Shown here: positions 17,855 through 19,969 of the stretch, piece by piece
How positions within the stretch are numbered: the stretch's first letter is position 1
How the letters are laid out: each line of letters starts with the position of its first letter
Assembly (NCBI GenBank): GCA_013153295.1
Contig: JAADEV010000047.1
Span: forward strand, 1 to 19,969
DNA length: 19,969 bases
Origin: Aquificota bacterium
GTDB taxonomy: Bacteria > Aquificota > Aquificia > Aquificales > Hydrogenothermaceae
Direction: 5' to 3'
Position numbers and translations under genes: made by a program
Notes under the pieces: generated by a model
Told to the model about the DNA's origin: nothing
What the model saw: the letters and a program-made list of their open reading frames with translations, nothing else
Database searches by the model: none

Positions 17855-18154
17855 CTAAATTAGTTCTGCTATATTTACAGGTTCTTCACTTTCTATCTTA
17901 ACGATAGCTTTTTTCCATTTTTTTGTGAAACCGGGTTTACTAAATCCCATTCTCCTTCTCTTTGGTTTCACAATCATAGTTCTAACTTCCTTTACCTTTA
18001 CCCCAAATACCTCTTCCACAGCCTTTTTTATCTCTATTTTGTTAGCGTCTGGGGCAACCTCAAAAACCAGTTTGTTTTCCTTTTCGTTCTGTTTTACCGC
18101 CTTTTCTGTTAAGACAGGGCGGATAAGAATATCGTATGGTGATTTGCCAGCCAT
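17855..18154 (-). CDS. rplW: 50S ribosomal protein L23
   Basis: Sits at the tunnel exit and is the main docking site of trigger factor and SRP. 99 residues. It shows YDILIRPVLTEKAVKQNEKE, NKIEIKKAVEEVFGVKVKEV and RTMIVKPKRRRMGF. The C-terminal KKAIVKIESEEPVNIAEL closes the beta sheet. ATG and the rplD stop share one base (TAATG), so the pair is coupled. Confidence 0.96.
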   Translation of the reverse strand: MAGKSPYDILIRPVLTEKAVKQNEKENKLVFEVAPDANKIEIKKAVEEVFGVKVKEVRTMIVKPKRRRMGFSKPGFTKKWKKAIVKIESEEPVNIAELI

Positions 18155-18777
18155 TACCCTAACCTCTCATTGATTTTTTCTACTGCTGTTTTTGTAATGA
18201 GAACGCTGTCAGCATTTAACAGGTCGTAAACATTAAGTCCATCAACAACTAACACTTTTACTTTAGGTAAGTTTCTAAAGGATTTAAATATGTTTTCATC
18301 TTTTTCTGGGATAACTATCAGGACTTTTCTGTTTTCTAATCCAAGGTTTTTAAGCATCTCTACAGCCTTTTTTGTTTTTGGCTGTTCAAAGGAAAAGTCC
18401 TGTATAACTGTAAGCTCACCATCCCTTAGCTTCATTGTTAAAACGCCCTTTAGGGCTTTTTTTCTAACCTTTTTTGGTAGTGGGTAGTAGTAATCCCTTG
18501 GTTTTGGTCCGTGGGCTACTCCACCGCCTACGAATATATTTGCCTTTTTGTCCCCGTGTCTTGCGTTTCCTGTTCCCTTTTGTGGGAGTATTTTTCTCCT
18601 TGAACCTCTAACCTCTGCCCTTGTTTTTGTGGAAGCTGTCCCTGCTCTCCTTGAGGCAAGTTGCCACTTTACAACTTCCCATACAGTATGCTCTTTTACT
18701 TCTGAGTTGAAAACGGCATCGTTTAGGTTCACTGTTCCCACATTTTCCTTGTTTGTATTTATCACATTAACTTCCAT
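18154..18777 (-). CDS. rplD: 50S ribosomal protein L4
   Basis: L4 contributes a loop to the tunnel constriction; in E. coli it also represses the S10 operon. 207 residues. The extended loop is clear: RRAGTASTKTRAEVRGSRRK, then PQKGTGNARHGDKKANIFVG and GGVAHGPKPRDYYYPLPKKV. The C-terminal domain has TKKAVEMLKNLGLENRKVLI and the final TKTAVEKINERL. There is no S10 leader here on which classical L4 feedback could act. 23 nt after rplC. Confidence 0.96.
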   Translation of the reverse strand: MEVNVINTNKENVGTVNLNDAVFNSEVKEHTVWEVVKWQLASRRAGTASTKTRAEVRGSRRKILPQKGTGNARHGDKKANIFVGGGVAHGPKPRDYYYPLPKKVRKKALKGVLTMKLRDGELTVIQDFSFEQPKTKKAVEMLKNLGLENRKVLIVIPEKDENIFKSFRNLPKVKVLVVDGLNVYDLLNADSVLITKTAVEKINERLG

Positions 18778-18800
18778 CTAAATCACCTCTAACATTGTTT

Positions 18801-19505
18801 TTAGTTGCTTTCCTCTGAAGTTGAGGGGTTGTAAAACTCTTTAGCCCTGTTAAGTTTTCTCTTTCCTTTTCTTCTCTCTGCTATTACAGAGGATTTTATC
18901 TTTAGCACTGTGTTTGTGTGTCCCGGCACAGAACCTTTTACCAGTATTACATTCTTCTCTGGAATAATATCAACAACCTCAAGTCCTTGCACCGTTATGT
19001 TTGTATTACCGTAGTGTCCGGGCATTCTTTTTGTCTTCCAAACCCTTCCCGGGTCAGAACAGGCACCTATTGAACCTATAGCCCTGTGGTATCTTGAACC
19101 GTGGGATTTTTTAAACCCTGAGAAATCCCATCTTTTCATAGCAGAGGCAAACCCTCTACCCTTTGATTTCCCAGTAATATCAACAAGGTCGCCTTTTTCA
19201 AATACTTCTTCTACCTTTACTTCCTGTCCAAGTTGGACTTCTTCCCCATCTTTAAGTGGGAATTCTGCTAAAACTTTAAGTGGTTTTACCCCAGCTTTTT
19301 CAAAAACTGCCTTTAGTGGCTTTGGGGTTCTTTTTTCTTTCCTTTCACCTGAACCGAGGACTACTGCAGAGTATCCGTCCCTTTCCTCAGTTCTTACATT
19401 TACCACATAGTTTGGTTCTACTTGGATAACTGTTACAGGTATTGCTTTTCCGTTTATAAATACCCTTGACATTCCGATTTTCTTCCCAATTATGCCTTTT
19501 GGCAT
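18801..19505 (-). CDS. rplC: 50S ribosomal protein L3
   Basis: Early assembly protein of the 50S whose long loop reaches the peptidyl-transferase centre. 234 residues, longer than in E. coli (209) because of a basic C-terminal tail (ERRKGKRKLNRAKEFYNPS). Marks: MPKGIIGKKIGMSRVFINGK, the loop with KGRGFASAMKRWDFSGFKKS and HGSRYHRAIGSIGACSDPGR, then KTKRMPGHYGNTNITVQGLE. The GHYG block has His where E. coli has the glutamine reported to be methylated. 19 nt after rpsJ. Confidence 0.96.
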   Translation of the reverse strand: MPKGIIGKKIGMSRVFINGKAIPVTVIQVEPNYVVNVRTEERDGYSAVVLGSGERKEKRTPKPLKAVFEKAGVKPLKVLAEFPLKDGEEVQLGQEVKVEEVFEKGDLVDITGKSKGRGFASAMKRWDFSGFKKSHGSRYHRAIGSIGACSDPGRVWKTKRMPGHYGNTNITVQGLEVVDIIPEKNVILVKGSVPGHTNTVLKIKSSVIAERRKGKRKLNRAKEFYNPSTSEESN

Positions 19506-19524
19506 TGCTCTCTCTCCTTGTGGT

Positions 19525-19833
19525 TTAGCTTAGTTTTATTTCAACATCAACACCAGCAGGTAGGCTGATGTCCATTAGGGCTTCTATTGTTTGTGGTGTG
19601 GCGTTTTCTATATCTATAAGTCTTTTGTGTATTCTCATCTCAAAGTGTTCCCTTGACTGTTCAAACTTGTGGGGAGACCTGAGAACACACCATAGTTTCC
19701 TTTGTGTAGGTAAAGGGATGGGGCCCTTTATAACCCCACCACTTCTTTTTACTGTATCTATTATCTGCTTAACAGATTGGTCTAAAACTTTGTGGTCAAA
19801 AGCCTTTAACTTTATTCTTATCTTCTCCTGCAT
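19525..19833 (-). CDS. rpsJ: 30S ribosomal protein S10 (NusE)
   Basis: S10 has two roles: head protein of the 30S and NusE in antitermination with NusB and NusG. 102 residues. The fold is complete, with [58 protein letters not shown] and the closing [11 protein letters not shown]. Only 11 nt after tuf, with a GAGGG ribosome site overlapping the spacer. Confidence 0.97.
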   Translation of the reverse strand: MQEKIRIKLKAFDHKVLDQSVKQIIDTVKRSGGVIKGPIPLPTQRKLWCVLRSPHKFEQSREHFEMRIHKRLIDIENATPQTIEALMDISLPAGVDVEIKLS

Positions 19834-19844
19834 CTTACACCCTC

Positions 19845-19969
19845 TTACTCAATGATTTTAGTAACAACACCAGCACCGACAGTTCTACCACCTTCCCTAA
19901 TAGCAAATCTCATCTGCTCCTCTATAGCAACTGGCTCCATTAACTCAACTGTTAACTCCACATTGTCCC
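19845..19969 (-). CDS. tuf: elongation factor Tu, C-terminal end (partial)
   Basis: Only the last 40 residues and the TAA lie in the window; the gene continues past the right edge. They read [18 protein letters not shown], then [20 protein letters not shown] and IE. This is the EF-Tu domain 3 end: the [16 protein letters not shown] block is almost invariant. EF-Tu carries aminoacyl-tRNA to the A site. tuf directly ahead of rpsJ is the common bacterial str-S10 join, so fusA and rpsG may lie further to the right (inference). Confidence 0.96.
   Translation of the reverse strand, partial: DNVELTVELMEPVAIEEQMRFAIREGGRTVGAGVVTKIIE

Overview
The window is a single bacterial chromosome segment dominated by a long minus-strand ribosomal-protein super-operon. 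Reading right to left it runs: tuf (3' end only), then the S10 block (rpsJ-rplC-rplD-rplW-rplB-rpsS-rplV-rpsC-rplP-rpmC-rpsQ), the spc block (rplN-rplX-rplE-rpsN-rpsH-rplF-rplR-rpsE-rpmD-rplO-secY-adk-map-infA-rpmJ), the alpha block (rpsM-rpsK-rpsD-rpoA-rplQ), and two riders, a YggT-family membrane protein and the tRNA pseudouridine synthase truD. That is 34 genes on one strand with spacers of 0-40 nt, except for one 86-nt gap between rpsQ and rplN, exactly where the S10 and spc operons are separate in E. coli. Two genes in this run are very short: rpmJ (37 codons) and rpmD (59 codons).

At the left end a plus-strand cluster converges on it: ilvE (branched-chain aminotransferase), a 369-residue protein that I read as a PA-M28 peptidase-like protein without its metal ligands, and a 300-residue membrane protein with a coiled coil and a GAF-like domain. 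These three genes are joined by two 4-nt ATGA overlaps, so they are very probably one translationally coupled operon. The last one overlaps truD tail-to-tail by 9 nt.

The organism looks like a thermophilic bacterium, most likely of the Aquificota (perhaps Hydrogenothermaceae). This rests on moderately AT-rich DNA, heavy use of ATA (Ile) and AGA/AGG (Arg) codons, very Lys/Glu-rich proteins, compact spacing, tuf directly ahead of rpsJ, and the fused S10-spc-alpha order. It is an inference from composition and gene order only; no rRNA is present.

Most of the window is ordinary housekeeping machinery: ribosome assembly (31 translation, transcription and secretion genes), protein export (SecY), N-terminal Met removal (Map), nucleotide balance (Adk), initiation (IF-1) and transcription (RpoA). 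The parts worth a second look are the uncharacterised pair after ilvE, the probable internal promoter plus leader structures at the rpsQ/rplN gap, the absence of any S10 leader, and the terminator-free convergent overlap. I see no mobile element, CRISPR array, tRNA or rRNA, and no clear novel system beyond the pseudo-peptidase/sensor pair.
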